Of a DNA stretch of 64,000 bases, positions 11,290 through 19,072 are shown piece after piece. Every line of letters starts with the position of its first letter. The stretch's first letter is position 1. The notes beneath the pieces are model-generated. The model saw nothing but the letters and a program-made list of their open reading frames with translations, had not been told where the DNA came from and did not search any database. Source of the DNA: CAYNHF01 sp964397045. Lineage in GTDB: Bacteria > Actinomycetota > Acidimicrobiia > Spongiisociales > UBA5794. The position numbers and the translations under genes were made by a program. Location of the stretch: contig CAYNHF010000027.1 in NCBI GenBank assembly GCA_964397045.1, positions 13,248-77,247 of the forward strand. The letters run 5' to 3'.

Positions 11290-11929
11290 TCACACGCCTG
11301 GGCGCGGTGTGTCGCTGGCGGTGGGAACCGGACGTGCACTCATGCGAGTGGTGGGCCGCTGGTACGACCTCGAGGTGTCGGGAGGCGAATACATCCCGCG
11401 CCGGGGCCCCGTGGTGCTTGCGGTCAACCACTTTTCACACCTCGACGTGATCGTCGCGACCCATCTCGCCGGGAGGAACGTTCGGTACCTTGCGGTTGAC
11501 GAGCTCTTCGGGGAGAGCCGATTCTTCGATCGTCTGGTCGGCTACTTCGGTGCGATCCCGATGTCGAGGAAGCGGCCCCCGCTGGGTGCGCTACGGGCAG
11601 CACTCGAAATTCTGAGCGAGGGCGGAGCGGTGGGGCTATTCCCGGAGGGCAGGCGGGTCGCCCATTGGGGCGAGTCGGTAGCGAAGGAGGGAGCGGCGTG
11701 GCTCGCGCTTCGAGCCGGAGTGCCGTTGGTGCCGGTCTCGATCATCGGCACCGAGGAAACGTTGAGCGTCCGGGAACGAGCCATGCGTCGCGCCTCGATC
11801 CGTGCGTGGGCCGACCCCCCGCTCTACCCGGAAGACTTCCGCGAAGACTCCAACCCGCGGCTGGCCATGACTCAGGCGTGGCAAGCTGCCGTGGACCACC
11901 GCGTCGCGCACTGGTCCTTGCCCCACTAG
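11279..11929 (+). CDS. PlsC-like 1-acyl-sn-glycerol-3-phosphate acyltransferase
   Basis: 216 residues from ATG 11279, which overlaps the end of holB by 11 bases. The acyltransferase catalytic motif HX4D appears as NHFSHLD (about residues 50-56), the phosphate-binding motif as FPEGRR (about 122-127), and motif IV as VPLVPVSIIG. Family members transfer an acyl chain to lysophosphatidic acid at the membrane. The upstream in-frame start at 11189 lies deep inside holB and is unlikely. It is the last gene of the topA-side rightward group and converges with the aldehyde dehydrogenase gene 77 bases away. Confidence 0.85.
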   Translation: MSADHTPGRGVSLAVGTGRALMRVVGRWYDLEVSGGEYIPRRGPVVLAVNHFSHLDVIVATHLAGRNVRYLAVDELFGESRFFDRLVGYFGAIPMSRKRPPLGALRAALEILSEGGAVGLFPEGRRVAHWGESVAKEGAAWLALRAGVPLVPVSIIGTEETLSVRERAMRRASIRAWADPPLYPEDFREDSNPRLAMTQAWQAAVDHRVAHWSLPH

Positions 11930-12006
11930 GCGTGCACCCTTCTTGTTCTTGCGTCGCTCGGCGGGACATACACCGGCGTGGGAGGCAAGAACGGGCCGGC
12001 GTGTCG

Positions 12007-13464
12007 CTACCAGTCGGCGCCGATGTACTTTGTTTCGAGGAACGCCATCATGCCCTCCTTGGCGCCTTCCCGGCCGAGACCGGACTGCTTGACGCCGCCG
12101 AAAGGTGCTGCCGGATCGGACACCAGGCCCCGGTTGACCGCCACCATCCCGGCATCGAGCGCCTCGGCAACCGACATGGCGGTGGTCAGGTCCCCCGCAT
12201 ACACATACGAGATCAGGCCGTATTCGGTGTCGTTCGCCAGGCAGATGGCATCGTCGAGATCTTCGAAGAGGACGATTGGTGCCACCGGGCCGAAGATTTC
12301 TTCCTTGAGAATGGGAGCGGCCGGATCGACATTCGTGAGCACGGTCGGTTCGTAGAAGAACCCGCGCCCTTCGGGTTCGCTTCCTCCAGTGAGCACTCTG
12401 GCGTTCCAGTCGGCGGCTCCCTCGACGAGCCCTGACACCTTCAGTTGGGTCGACCGATTGATCAGCGGCCCAACGTCCGAAGCTTCATCGAGACCCGGCC
12501 CGAGCTGGAGTGCTCCCATGGCATCCGACAGCATGCTCGAGAACTCGTCAGCCACCGCGGCGTGCACGTAGAAGCGATTGGCCGCGGTGCACGCCTCACC
12601 GGCGTTGCGCATCTTGGCCAGCATGGCGCCGGTGACGGCATCTTCCAGGTCGGCGTCGGGCAGCACCAGGAAAGGAGCATTGCCACCCAACTCCATCGAG
12701 GTATTGACCACCCGTTTGGATGCTTCCGCGAGCAGGATGCGTCCGACTTCGGTGGAGCCCGTGAATGAGAGCTTCCTGACCCTGGGATCGGCCATCACTG
12801 CGCTGACGACTGCGGAGGAACGGTCTGCAGCGATCACGTTGACGACTCCCGGCGGCACGCCGGCGCGCTCCATGATGTCGGCAAGTGCCAGCGCGATGAG
12901 CGGCGTGTCGCTGGCAGGCTTGAGGATGACCGTACAGCCCGCAGCCAGCGCCGGGCCGATCTTGCGGGTACCCATGGACAACGGGAAGTTCCACGGTGTC
13001 ACCAGCATGGAGACACCGACGGGCTGATGGATCACGACGATGTTCTTGTCGCCGCCTGGCGCTCGGTAGACATCTCCGACATTGCGCACGGCTTCTTCTG
13101 AGAACCACCGGAAGAATTCGGCCCCGTAGCCCACCTCACCGCGGGAGTCGGCGAGCGTCTTGCCGTTTTCCTGGGTGATGAGCTGGGCAAGGTCTTCGCC
13201 CTCTTCGGTAATGAGGTCGAACGCGCGGCGCAACACGTTGCTTCGCTCGCGTGGTGCAGTGGCGGCCCAGCCGGCTGCGGCTTCGTGCGCCGCAGCCACT
13301 GCCTCTGCGGCGTCGGCGACGGAAGCGCTCGCAACCGGAGCGATCACCTCTTCGGTCGCAGGATCGACCACCTCGATGATGCGGCCATCCGATGCCGGTC
13401 GCCACTCGCCCCCAATGAACAATCCCGTCTTCTCTTCCTTCACCAGTCTGTCGAGCAAACTCAT
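12007..13464 (-). CDS. GabD-family aldehyde dehydrogenase; candidate sulfolactaldehyde dehydrogenase
   Basis: 485 residues with all NAD(P)-aldehyde dehydrogenase landmarks: TPWNFPLSM (substrate-tunnel Asn), FTGSTEVG cofactor loop, MELGG (general base Glu) and the nucleophile Cys292 in GEACTAANRF. Closest general type is succinate-semialdehyde dehydrogenase. It is the last gene of the leftward operon that holds a sulfofructose-kinase-like PfkB and an aldolase. In sulfoglycolytic bacteria such as Pseudomonas putida SQ1 the 3-sulfolactaldehyde dehydrogenase belongs to this same family, so oxidation of sulfolactaldehyde to sulfolactate is the role I infer. GABA metabolism remains the alternative; no GABA aminotransferase is nearby. 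Confidence 0.8.
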   Translation of the reverse strand: MSLLDRLVKEEKTGLFIGGEWRPASDGRIIEVVDPATEEVIAPVASASVADAAEAVAAAHEAAAGWAATAPRERSNVLRRAFDLITEEGEDLAQLITQENGKTLADSRGEVGYGAEFFRWFSEEAVRNVGDVYRAPGGDKNIVVIHQPVGVSMLVTPWNFPLSMGTRKIGPALAAGCTVILKPASDTPLIALALADIMERAGVPPGVVNVIAADRSSAVVSAVMADPRVRKLSFTGSTEVGRILLAEASKRVVNTSMELGGNAPFLVLPDADLEDAVTGAMLAKMRNAGEACTAANRFYVHAAVADEFSSMLSDAMGALQLGPGLDEASDVGPLINRSTQLKVSGLVEGAADWNARVLTGGSEPEGRGFFYEPTVLTNVDPAAPILKEEIFGPVAPIVLFEDLDDAICLANDTEYGLISYVYAGDLTTAMSVAEALDAGMVAVNRGLVSDPAAPFGGVKQSGLGREGAKEGMMAFLETKYIGADW

Positions 13465-13604
13465 CGCGTCCTCCGAACCCAGGTCAGTGAGGCGATGGTA
13501 CCCGTAGGAGTGAGCGGGCCAATCGAGGCAGACGGCGAGCGTCAGGGCCGCGGTCGTTCCTTCGAGCCGGGAGCGACAAAGCCTCGAACTGGTAGTCGCG
13601 ACGC

Positions 13605-14672
13605 CTAGAGGAGGTCGCTCAACTCCACCACTTGCCCGGTGTCGATCGAGCGATGGGCCGCAACGCCGATGGCGACTGCGCGGAGGCCGTCGGTGAGCGT
13701 CACCTGTGGGACGCCTCCATCTCGAATCGCCTCGATGAACTCGAGGTCCTGGAGGTAAGACGACCCGGCGTGCGAACCCGCGATGCGAACCCTGTCGTCA
13801 ACAACGACTTCTTCAGTCACAGTGCCCGTCGCCCGGTCGCCGACCCGGAGGATCGAGTCCGGGATGATGTGGACTTCGATCTTTCCTGTGCTGCCTGTGA
13901 CCGCGATCTCCTGCTCGTTCTTCGAGCCTTCAGCGAACATGCAGAGGTCGAGCATCGCCCGGACCCCGTTGGCGTACTCGACGGTGACAAAGGCGTTGTC
14001 GATGATGTCGCAGGTGCCCTGTTCGTACACCTCGCCGATGTGGTTGACGGCCTGGCTTCCGGTGGCGAAGACGCGCACCGGGTCGGAATCGGCAACGACA
14101 TTCATCAGGTCGAAGAAGTGGCAGCACTTTTCGACGAGAGTGCCGCCGGTATTGGCGCGGAACCTGTTCCAGTCCCCGACCTTGCTGAGGAACGGATACC
14201 GGTGTTCGCGGATGGCGATCATCCGGACTTCGCCGACTGCGCCCGCCCTGGTGCGTCGAATCATTTCGGCAGTCGGAGGCATGTATCGGTACTCGAGGCC
14301 CATCCACGCGAGGCCGGGGTGACGTTCGGCTGCGGCCACCACTCTCCGGCAATCCTCGATGGTGGTGCAGAGGGGCTTTTCTGACAGAACGTGGAGGTCG
14401 GTGTCCAGGGCATCGAGGAGCACATCGACGTGGGTGTGGTTCGGGGTTGCGACGACAACGGCATCGCATACATCGGCACTCAGCAGGTCGCGGTGATCGG
14501 TGAACACCCCGCCGGTCGTGAGGCCAGCAGCCTTCATCGCGGTCTCGCGAGAGCCGGGGTCGGGGTCGGCGACGGCAGTGATCTCAGCGCCCTCGATCGC
14601 CATGACATTGCCGATGTGCTCCCTGCCCATCATGCCGCCGCCGATGATCCCGATACGAAGCGGCTCGGTCAT
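13605..14672 (-). CDS. Gfo/Idh/MocA-family NAD(P)-dependent protein; possible NAD-dependent sulfoquinovosidase
   Basis: 355 residues. An N-terminal Rossmann fold (IGIIGGGMMG, residues 7-16) is followed by the EKPLC motif (about 97-101) that carries the family's catalytic lysine. The C-terminal sheet domain has NTGGTLVEKCCHFFDLMN. Enzymes of this fold oxidise sugars or cleave glycosides through transient C3 oxidation. It lies between the isomerase and aldehyde dehydrogenase genes of the leftward operon. NAD-dependent sulfoquinovosidases that use transient C3 oxidation are reported from Arthrobacter sulfoglycolysis clusters, and I recall them as having this fold, which would make it the enzyme that frees sulfoquinovose from its glycosides. 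That is inference; an ordinary sugar dehydrogenase is equally allowed by the motifs. Confidence 0.75.
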   Translation of the reverse strand: MTEPLRIGIIGGGMMGREHIGNVMAIEGAEITAVADPDPGSRETAMKAAGLTTGGVFTDHRDLLSADVCDAVVVATPNHTHVDVLLDALDTDLHVLSEKPLCTTIEDCRRVVAAAERHPGLAWMGLEYRYMPPTAEMIRRTRAGAVGEVRMIAIREHRYPFLSKVGDWNRFRANTGGTLVEKCCHFFDLMNVVADSDPVRVFATGSQAVNHIGEVYEQGTCDIIDNAFVTVEYANGVRAMLDLCMFAEGSKNEQEIAVTGSTGKIEVHIIPDSILRVGDRATGTVTEEVVVDDRVRIAGSHAGSSYLQDLEFIEAIRDGGVPQVTLTDGLRAVAIGVAAHRSIDTGQVVELSDLL

Positions 14673-14781
14673 CGCGTGCCCCCGATCAGGCTCATCGTTC
14701 GAGAAGAATGTGTGGCGTGATGACGGTGCACCGGCTGCTCCTTCGATCTGTCGCGCGGATGGTAACTGGAGCTCGCATCGC

Positions 14782-16194
14782 TCAGGTCAGCGGGACGGCC
14801 GGGATGTTCAGAGCATCCGCCAGTGCGCACAACTCGGCGCGGATGTCTCCGTAGGCGATGCCGTAGTGGTGCTCGAGGCCCTCGCTCATGATGGTGTCGA
14901 AGACCTTCGACGCCGGTGCGCCGAAGCGGATCACTCCCGAAGTGCCGGTGAATGCCGGATGCCTCGTCAACATCTCGCCGCTTCCGATGACCAGCCGCTG
15001 CTGGTTCCCGGATTGGCTCAGCCTCGCCAGCGTGACCGAACCCGGCCGCAGCGCGAATTCGTTCAGGAGAGGCATGGCCCGGTTCGAGTGGAGTGTCCCT
15101 CGCGGGGTGGGATCCGGTGCCGCCATCTCTAGTGGGGCCAGGCCGCAGTGCCAGAGCACGCCGGTGTCGTCTGCGAAGTCGAGATCGACGAGGTCGGCGA
15201 CGAACGCGGGTGCACCGGTGATGCCCTGCAGGATGATGCTCGTGACCGCCCCGTACACGTCTGCTTCGCAGCAGCCGGGTACGCCGGCGGAGTTGCAGAG
15301 AGACATCGCGGTACAGGCAGCTCCGCCGTACTCGGTGAAACACTCGGGCCAGCATCGGGTGGCAAATGCCGTCCAGTCTCGGTCTTCGACCAACCGGCGC
15401 ATCCCGAGTTGCAGTTCGAGGCTGCGATCGATGCTGTCTGAGTTGAGTTCATCTAGGCCCGCCAGCGACGTGGTGACCCGTTCCCTCAGTTCAGCGCGGT
15501 CGGTCGGGTCGGTGGCTGCTGCCGTCGTGAACAACCGGGGCAGGTCGATCGGGTCGACTCGGGTGCCGGTGATTCGGGCCAGCGTCGCCGGGTCGTAGTC
15601 GCAGGGTTCGAACCCTCCTGGACGTTCTCCGATGAGCCCGACCGTCGACTTCGCCAGGGTCGCCGCCACGCGTAGTGCCGTCTTCCGGGAGGCTTCGTCG
15701 ACGAGGGGCAAGTCGACGGCGGTCGGGTGATCTTCCGACTGTGCCTTCGTGATGGCAGCGAGGAGGAGTTCGTCGATGCCGGCAGCCGCAGGGTCTCCCA
15801 GCACGTAGCGATAATCCCTGCCTGCCCGCCTGAGGGCGTACGCCGCGAGATTGATGCCGCAGAATGAGTTGAGCCGCAGCCTCCCGCCGACTCTTGCCTC
15901 GGGGACTGCCCAGAGCACTAAGGGTGCAGGGTTGGCATTCGCAACCGTAGTTGCCAGGGTTGAGTCTGCGAAGCTTGCCTGCACCACCACGACTGCGTCG
16001 AGCCGGATGCCGCGGAGCGGCGCCAGTGCCAGGTCGAGCGATTCAGGATCCAGAGCAAGCGCCGCAGCGCCGGTGACCTCGACCCCCGGCAACCCGGCAA
16101 CGGCTTCGCGCGCCGCAGCTGCCTTTTCCTCCGCATAGGGAACGTCGAAGGTGGGACGGGCGATGCCGATCACCCCGACTCGTCGCGCCCTCAT
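14782..16194 (-). CDS. L-fucose/L-arabinose-isomerase-fold sugar isomerase; candidate sulfoquinovose isomerase
   Basis: About 470 residues starting at ATG 16194, which forms an ATGA overlap with the aldolase stop. I do not use the longer frame to 16287. The N-terminal half resembles the FucI/AraA sugar-binding fold, and the C-terminal half has the metal-site region with WPECFTEYGGAACTAM, CCEADVYGA, LWHCGLAP and a late HHYGIAYGD. Fucose-isomerase-fold enzymes interconvert aldoses and ketoses with a divalent metal. In this operon the next steps are a kinase and aldolase, so the product should be a ketose such as 6-deoxy-6-sulfofructose. The substrate is inferred from neighbours; sequence alone fixes only the fold. 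Confidence 0.7.
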   Translation of the reverse strand: MRARRVGVIGIARPTFDVPYAEEKAAAAREAVAGLPGVEVTGAAALALDPESLDLALAPLRGIRLDAVVVVQASFADSTLATTVANANPAPLVLWAVPEARVGGRLRLNSFCGINLAAYALRRAGRDYRYVLGDPAAAGIDELLLAAITKAQSEDHPTAVDLPLVDEASRKTALRVAATLAKSTVGLIGERPGGFEPCDYDPATLARITGTRVDPIDLPRLFTTAAATDPTDRAELRERVTTSLAGLDELNSDSIDRSLELQLGMRRLVEDRDWTAFATRCWPECFTEYGGAACTAMSLCNSAGVPGCCEADVYGAVTSIILQGITGAPAFVADLVDLDFADDTGVLWHCGLAPLEMAAPDPTPRGTLHSNRAMPLLNEFALRPGSVTLARLSQSGNQQRLVIGSGEMLTRHPAFTGTSGVIRFGAPASKVFDTIMSEGLEHHYGIAYGDIRAELCALADALNIPAVPLT

Positions 16195-17246
16195 TCCGGG
16201 GCGATTCCCGCGTAGTTGACCCGGAACGCAGGTCCGGCCGCGATCAGGGTCGGGCCCTCCGGGCCATACGAGGGGGAGGCGTGCCACGGCGTGGCCGCTT
16301 CGTCGGTGAGGGCGTTGATCTGTCGCATGTATCCGACGGCCTCATCCTCCAGCTCAGACCGCATCGCCGTCAGATCGGGGAACTGCTGGAACGCGTCCCA
16401 CCAGATGGCCCTGCCTGCCAAATAGCCGCTGGCACCCGATTGAAACGCCATCTGCAGGATTCTGACGAACTGATCCTGGGTGACTCCGGCCGAAAGCATG
16501 ACCCACGGGCGACCGGCGGCGCGGCCCATCTCGTCGAAGAGGTCTTGGGTCTCGGCGGCGCGGGGTTCCTCGGTGTCGGGTACCGCACTTCCGGGAACCG
16601 GGCTCTCCAGCTTGAACATATCGACGCCGTATTCGGGTGATGCAAAAGTCGTCACGCTCTCCAGGACGTGATCGGCGCGTTTTCCGGGCTGTTCGACGTA
16701 GTCGGTGGTGTGCCCGGCATCGCCTTGCATCGGATATACGAGCAACTCCAGGACGAACGGGATGTCGTACCTGGCGCAGTCGCGGCCGATCGCGGCAACG
16801 AACTCTTGTTGATGAGCCAAGGTCGCGGGCGACGCATCGGGGCGGTACCAGGCCAGAAGCTTGACGGCGTCCGCGCCGGTCCCCTTGATTTTGGCGACGC
16901 TCCAATGGTCGATCATTCTGGAGCGGCGTCCATCGATATCGTCCTCGAACACCGAATCTTCGAGCGTGAGGATCAAGCCGGATCTCGGAGGGACGAGTTG
17001 CACCGCGGCGGGAAAGGCGAAGTGAGGGTCGAGCAGCAACGCGGATGACGCCGGGCCGAGCACCTCGACGAGCAACGCCTTCACGTCGCAGACGTCGCCG
17101 TACGGAGCCAGTTCGAGTTGGCGGCGCTCGGCAACGAGGTTCTTGATCGGCGGGCGCTGATCGACTGCGGTCATCTTGAAACGACCTGCCGGATCCGCGA
17201 GCCGGCGAAGCCCCCACCACTTACCAGGTGTCAGTTCCATATCCAT
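16191..17246 (-). CDS. LacD-family class I ketose-phosphate aldolase; candidate sulfofructose-1-phosphate aldolase
   Basis: 351 residues. The Schiff-base lysine is Lys212 in DMFKLESP, after FASPEYG as in LacD. The phosphate-binding strand is LSAGV and the loop YLAGRAIWW, and a TATPW-like end (EAATPW) is present. LacD cleaves tagatose 1,6-bisphosphate; the related E. coli YihT cleaves sulfofructose 1-phosphate into dihydroxyacetone phosphate and sulfolactaldehyde. Start at 17246 or 17240 overlaps the end of the kinase gene by about 20-26 bases, and its stop overlaps the isomerase start, so the three are coupled. With a YihV-like kinase upstream, the YihT-type reaction is favoured over the tagatose one. 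Confidence 0.8.
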   Translation of the reverse strand: MDMELTPGKWWGLRRLADPAGRFKMTAVDQRPPIKNLVAERRQLELAPYGDVCDVKALLVEVLGPASSALLLDPHFAFPAAVQLVPPRSGLILTLEDSVFEDDIDGRRSRMIDHWSVAKIKGTGADAVKLLAWYRPDASPATLAHQQEFVAAIGRDCARYDIPFVLELLVYPMQGDAGHTTDYVEQPGKRADHVLESVTTFASPEYGVDMFKLESPVPGSAVPDTEEPRAAETQDLFDEMGRAAGRPWVMLSAGVTQDQFVRILQMAFQSGASGYLAGRAIWWDAFQQFPDLTAMRSELEDEAVGYMRQINALTDEAATPWHASPSYGPEGPTLIAAGPAFRVNYAGIAPE

Positions 17247-18141
17247 GCTCCTCCATGAAGGTGATCAGTTCATCGCGTGTCGGGGCTCCGGCTCGTCCTC
17301 CCGGGCGTGTGCATTTGATCGCCGCCGCCGCAGAGGCCGGAATCAATGCTTGCTCGGGCGCGATCCCGCGCCCGATGGCGAGAGCGAAGGCACCGTGGAA
17401 GACGTCTCCTGCCCCGAGGGTGTCGACGACGTCGACGGTGAACGCCGGCACGTGCCCAGCATCTTCGTCGGCAAGGTAAGTCGTGCCCTCGGCCCCCGCG
17501 GTCACCGCCAGCCAGGCGGAAGATCTCTTGCGCACCTTCCGCAATCCGGCGACCGGGTCGGTCGTGCCGGTGACTGCAGCCAGGGCCGGAGCTGAGAAGA
17601 CGACGTAGCCCGCAAGCAGCAGTGCGATCTCGCCTGCGGCGACGTCCGTCAGGTCGTAGTCGACGATTGACGGCACACTGGTCGCGGTTGCCGTCGCGAG
17701 TGCGGCTTCGCAGCCGGCAGCCCAGCGCAGATCGGTCAGCACGGCGTCTGCGTCGAACACTGCCTCGACCACGAGGGGTTCGACGCCGGCCATGGTGCTC
17801 TGAGCGGTGTGATTGATGATCATCCGCTCACCGGCGTCATCGATGATCACTGCTGAGGTGGGGGAGGGGCGGTCGGCGCTGCGACCGACCCAACGCGTGT
17901 CCACTCCGACGGCGTCCAGATCGGCGATGATCTCGTCCCCGGCGGCGTCGTTACCGAGGCCTCCGACGAAACGAGCGGTTCCACCGAGGCGACTGATGGT
18001 GACCGCAGCGCTGGCTGCCGGTCCGCCACCCACGTCTGCCTGCGACGTGGCGAAGTGCTTGCCCTCCCCGTGCGGCATGCTGGGCACCCGGTACACGTGA
18101 TCCAATACTGCGGTGCCGACGCAAGCAATCACCGGGCTCAT
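17221..18141 (-). CDS. PfkB-family sugar kinase, sulfofructose kinase (YihV-like)
   Basis: 306 residues. The PfkB fold is shown by the substrate lid DVGGGPAASAA (residues 36-46) and the anion hole with catalytic base DTLGAGDVFHG (Asp246). Compared with E. coli YihV as I remember it, three residues that hold the sulfonate group, Lys27-Asn109-Arg138, are present here as Lys28 (HGEGK), Asn110 (MIIN) and Arg139 (TDLRW). The C-terminal KCTRPGGRAGAP is also shared with YihV. The reaction would be ATP-dependent phosphorylation of sulfofructose at C1. ATGA overlap with the upstream dehydrogenase and a 20-26-base overlap with the aldolase place it in the middle of the operon. Substrate call rests on remembered family residues and needs alignment. 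Confidence 0.82.
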   Translation of the reverse strand: MSPVIACVGTAVLDHVYRVPSMPHGEGKHFATSQADVGGGPAASAAVTISRLGGTARFVGGLGNDAAGDEIIADLDAVGVDTRWVGRSADRPSPTSAVIIDDAGERMIINHTAQSTMAGVEPLVVEAVFDADAVLTDLRWAAGCEAALATATATSVPSIVDYDLTDVAAGEIALLLAGYVVFSAPALAAVTGTTDPVAGLRKVRKRSSAWLAVTAGAEGTTYLADEDAGHVPAFTVDVVDTLGAGDVFHGAFALAIGRGIAPEQALIPASAAAAIKCTRPGGRAGAPTRDELITFMEEHGYGTDTW

Positions 18142-19070
18142 TCGGTTCCATCCAATGTTCGGAGGACCGCGGCCGCAACTACCTCGCTGATGCGATCGTT
18201 GGCCTCTTCGGTGTGCCCCGCAACGTGCGGCGAGAGGATGACGTTCGACAACCCGGCGAATATGGCGCCGTCGCTTGCGTCGAGCGGTTCATGCTCGAAG
18301 ACGTCGAGGGCGGCGCCACCGAGCGCACCGCGACGGAGCGCCGCTGCCAGAGCGGTTTCGTCGACGATGCCGCCGCGCGACGTGTTCACGAGGACGGCAC
18401 CAGGTCGCATGGCTGCGATACGACTCTGATCTATCAGCCGTCTGGTGTCTTCGGTCAGCGGCACGTGAATCGAGATGGCGTCTGCGGCGGCCACCAGTTC
18501 GTCGATTGACACTCGGTCGACGAGCGACCAGGTCGGGTCACCTTGTGGAATGAATGGGTCGAAGGCACCTACCTGCATGCCGATGCCGAGTGCTCGCGAT
18601 GCGACCTCCCTCGCGATTGCCCCGAACCCAATCAGGCCGAGCCGCTTGCCGGCAAGCTCCCTACCGAGGACGTGCTCCCGGGGCCAGTCGCCGGCGATGA
18701 CCATGTCGGTGACGGACAGGGCGCTTCGGGCCAGCACGAGCAGCGCCCCGATGACGTACTCGGCCACCGCGATCGCGTTGGCGCCTGCGGCCGGATGCAC
18801 CGCGATGCCTCGGGTCGCGCATGCTGCCGTGTCGATGTTGTCGAGTCCGGCACCGAGGCGGCCCACCGCCACCAGGCTCGGCGCGGCGTCGAGCAGACTC
18901 AGGTCCACCAGCGTGCGGTTGCGGACGATCAGCGCGGCTGCGTCTGCCGCGAAGACGCGAAGTCGCGCCGGGTCGGCGTGAAGGTCCGGGTCGTAGCGCA
19001 CATCGTGGCGAGCTTCCATTGCCGTGCGGCCGGGAGCAGCCATGTATTCGGTGACAACGATGGTGGCCAT
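18138..19070 (-). CDS. D-isomer-specific 2-hydroxyacid dehydrogenase, SlcC-like (candidate (S)-sulfolactate dehydrogenase)
   Basis: 310 residues from ATG 19070, two bases after the preceding stop; the longer open frame to 19766 is a shadow. The Rossmann motif is LGLIGFGAIAR, the catalytic Arg lies in NTSRGGIVDE, the Glu in FEHEPL, and the His in SPHVAG. The N-terminal pattern ALIVRNRT ... GRLGAGLDNID with GAN-AVAEYVI is the one I remember from Chromohalobacter SlcC, which oxidises (S)-sulfolactate to 3-sulfopyruvate with NAD. Phosphoglycerate dehydrogenase is the general relative. An ATGA overlap links it to the sulfofructose-kinase-like gene, which supports a role on a C3 product of the same pathway. 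Confidence 0.75.
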   Translation of the reverse strand: MATIVVTEYMAAPGRTAMEARHDVRYDPDLHADPARLRVFAADAAALIVRNRTLVDLSLLDAAPSLVAVGRLGAGLDNIDTAACATRGIAVHPAAGANAIAVAEYVIGALLVLARSALSVTDMVIAGDWPREHVLGRELAGKRLGLIGFGAIAREVASRALGIGMQVGAFDPFIPQGDPTWSLVDRVSIDELVAAADAISIHVPLTEDTRRLIDQSRIAAMRPGAVLVNTSRGGIVDETALAAALRRGALGGAALDVFEHEPLDASDGAIFAGLSNVILSPHVAGHTEEANDRISEVVAAAVLRTLDGTE

Positions 19071-19072
19071 GA

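Noticed and set aside
11944..11986. Inverted repeat GTTCTTGC/GCAAGAAC as bidirectional terminator between acyltransferase and dehydrogenase genes
   Set aside because: Arms are only 8 bases with a loop near 27 bases and no T-run; too weak to call.
12007..13464. GABA shunt role for the GabD-type gene
   Set aside because: No GABA aminotransferase or permease nearby, and the gene ends an operon of sugar kinase and aldolase; kept only as alternative.
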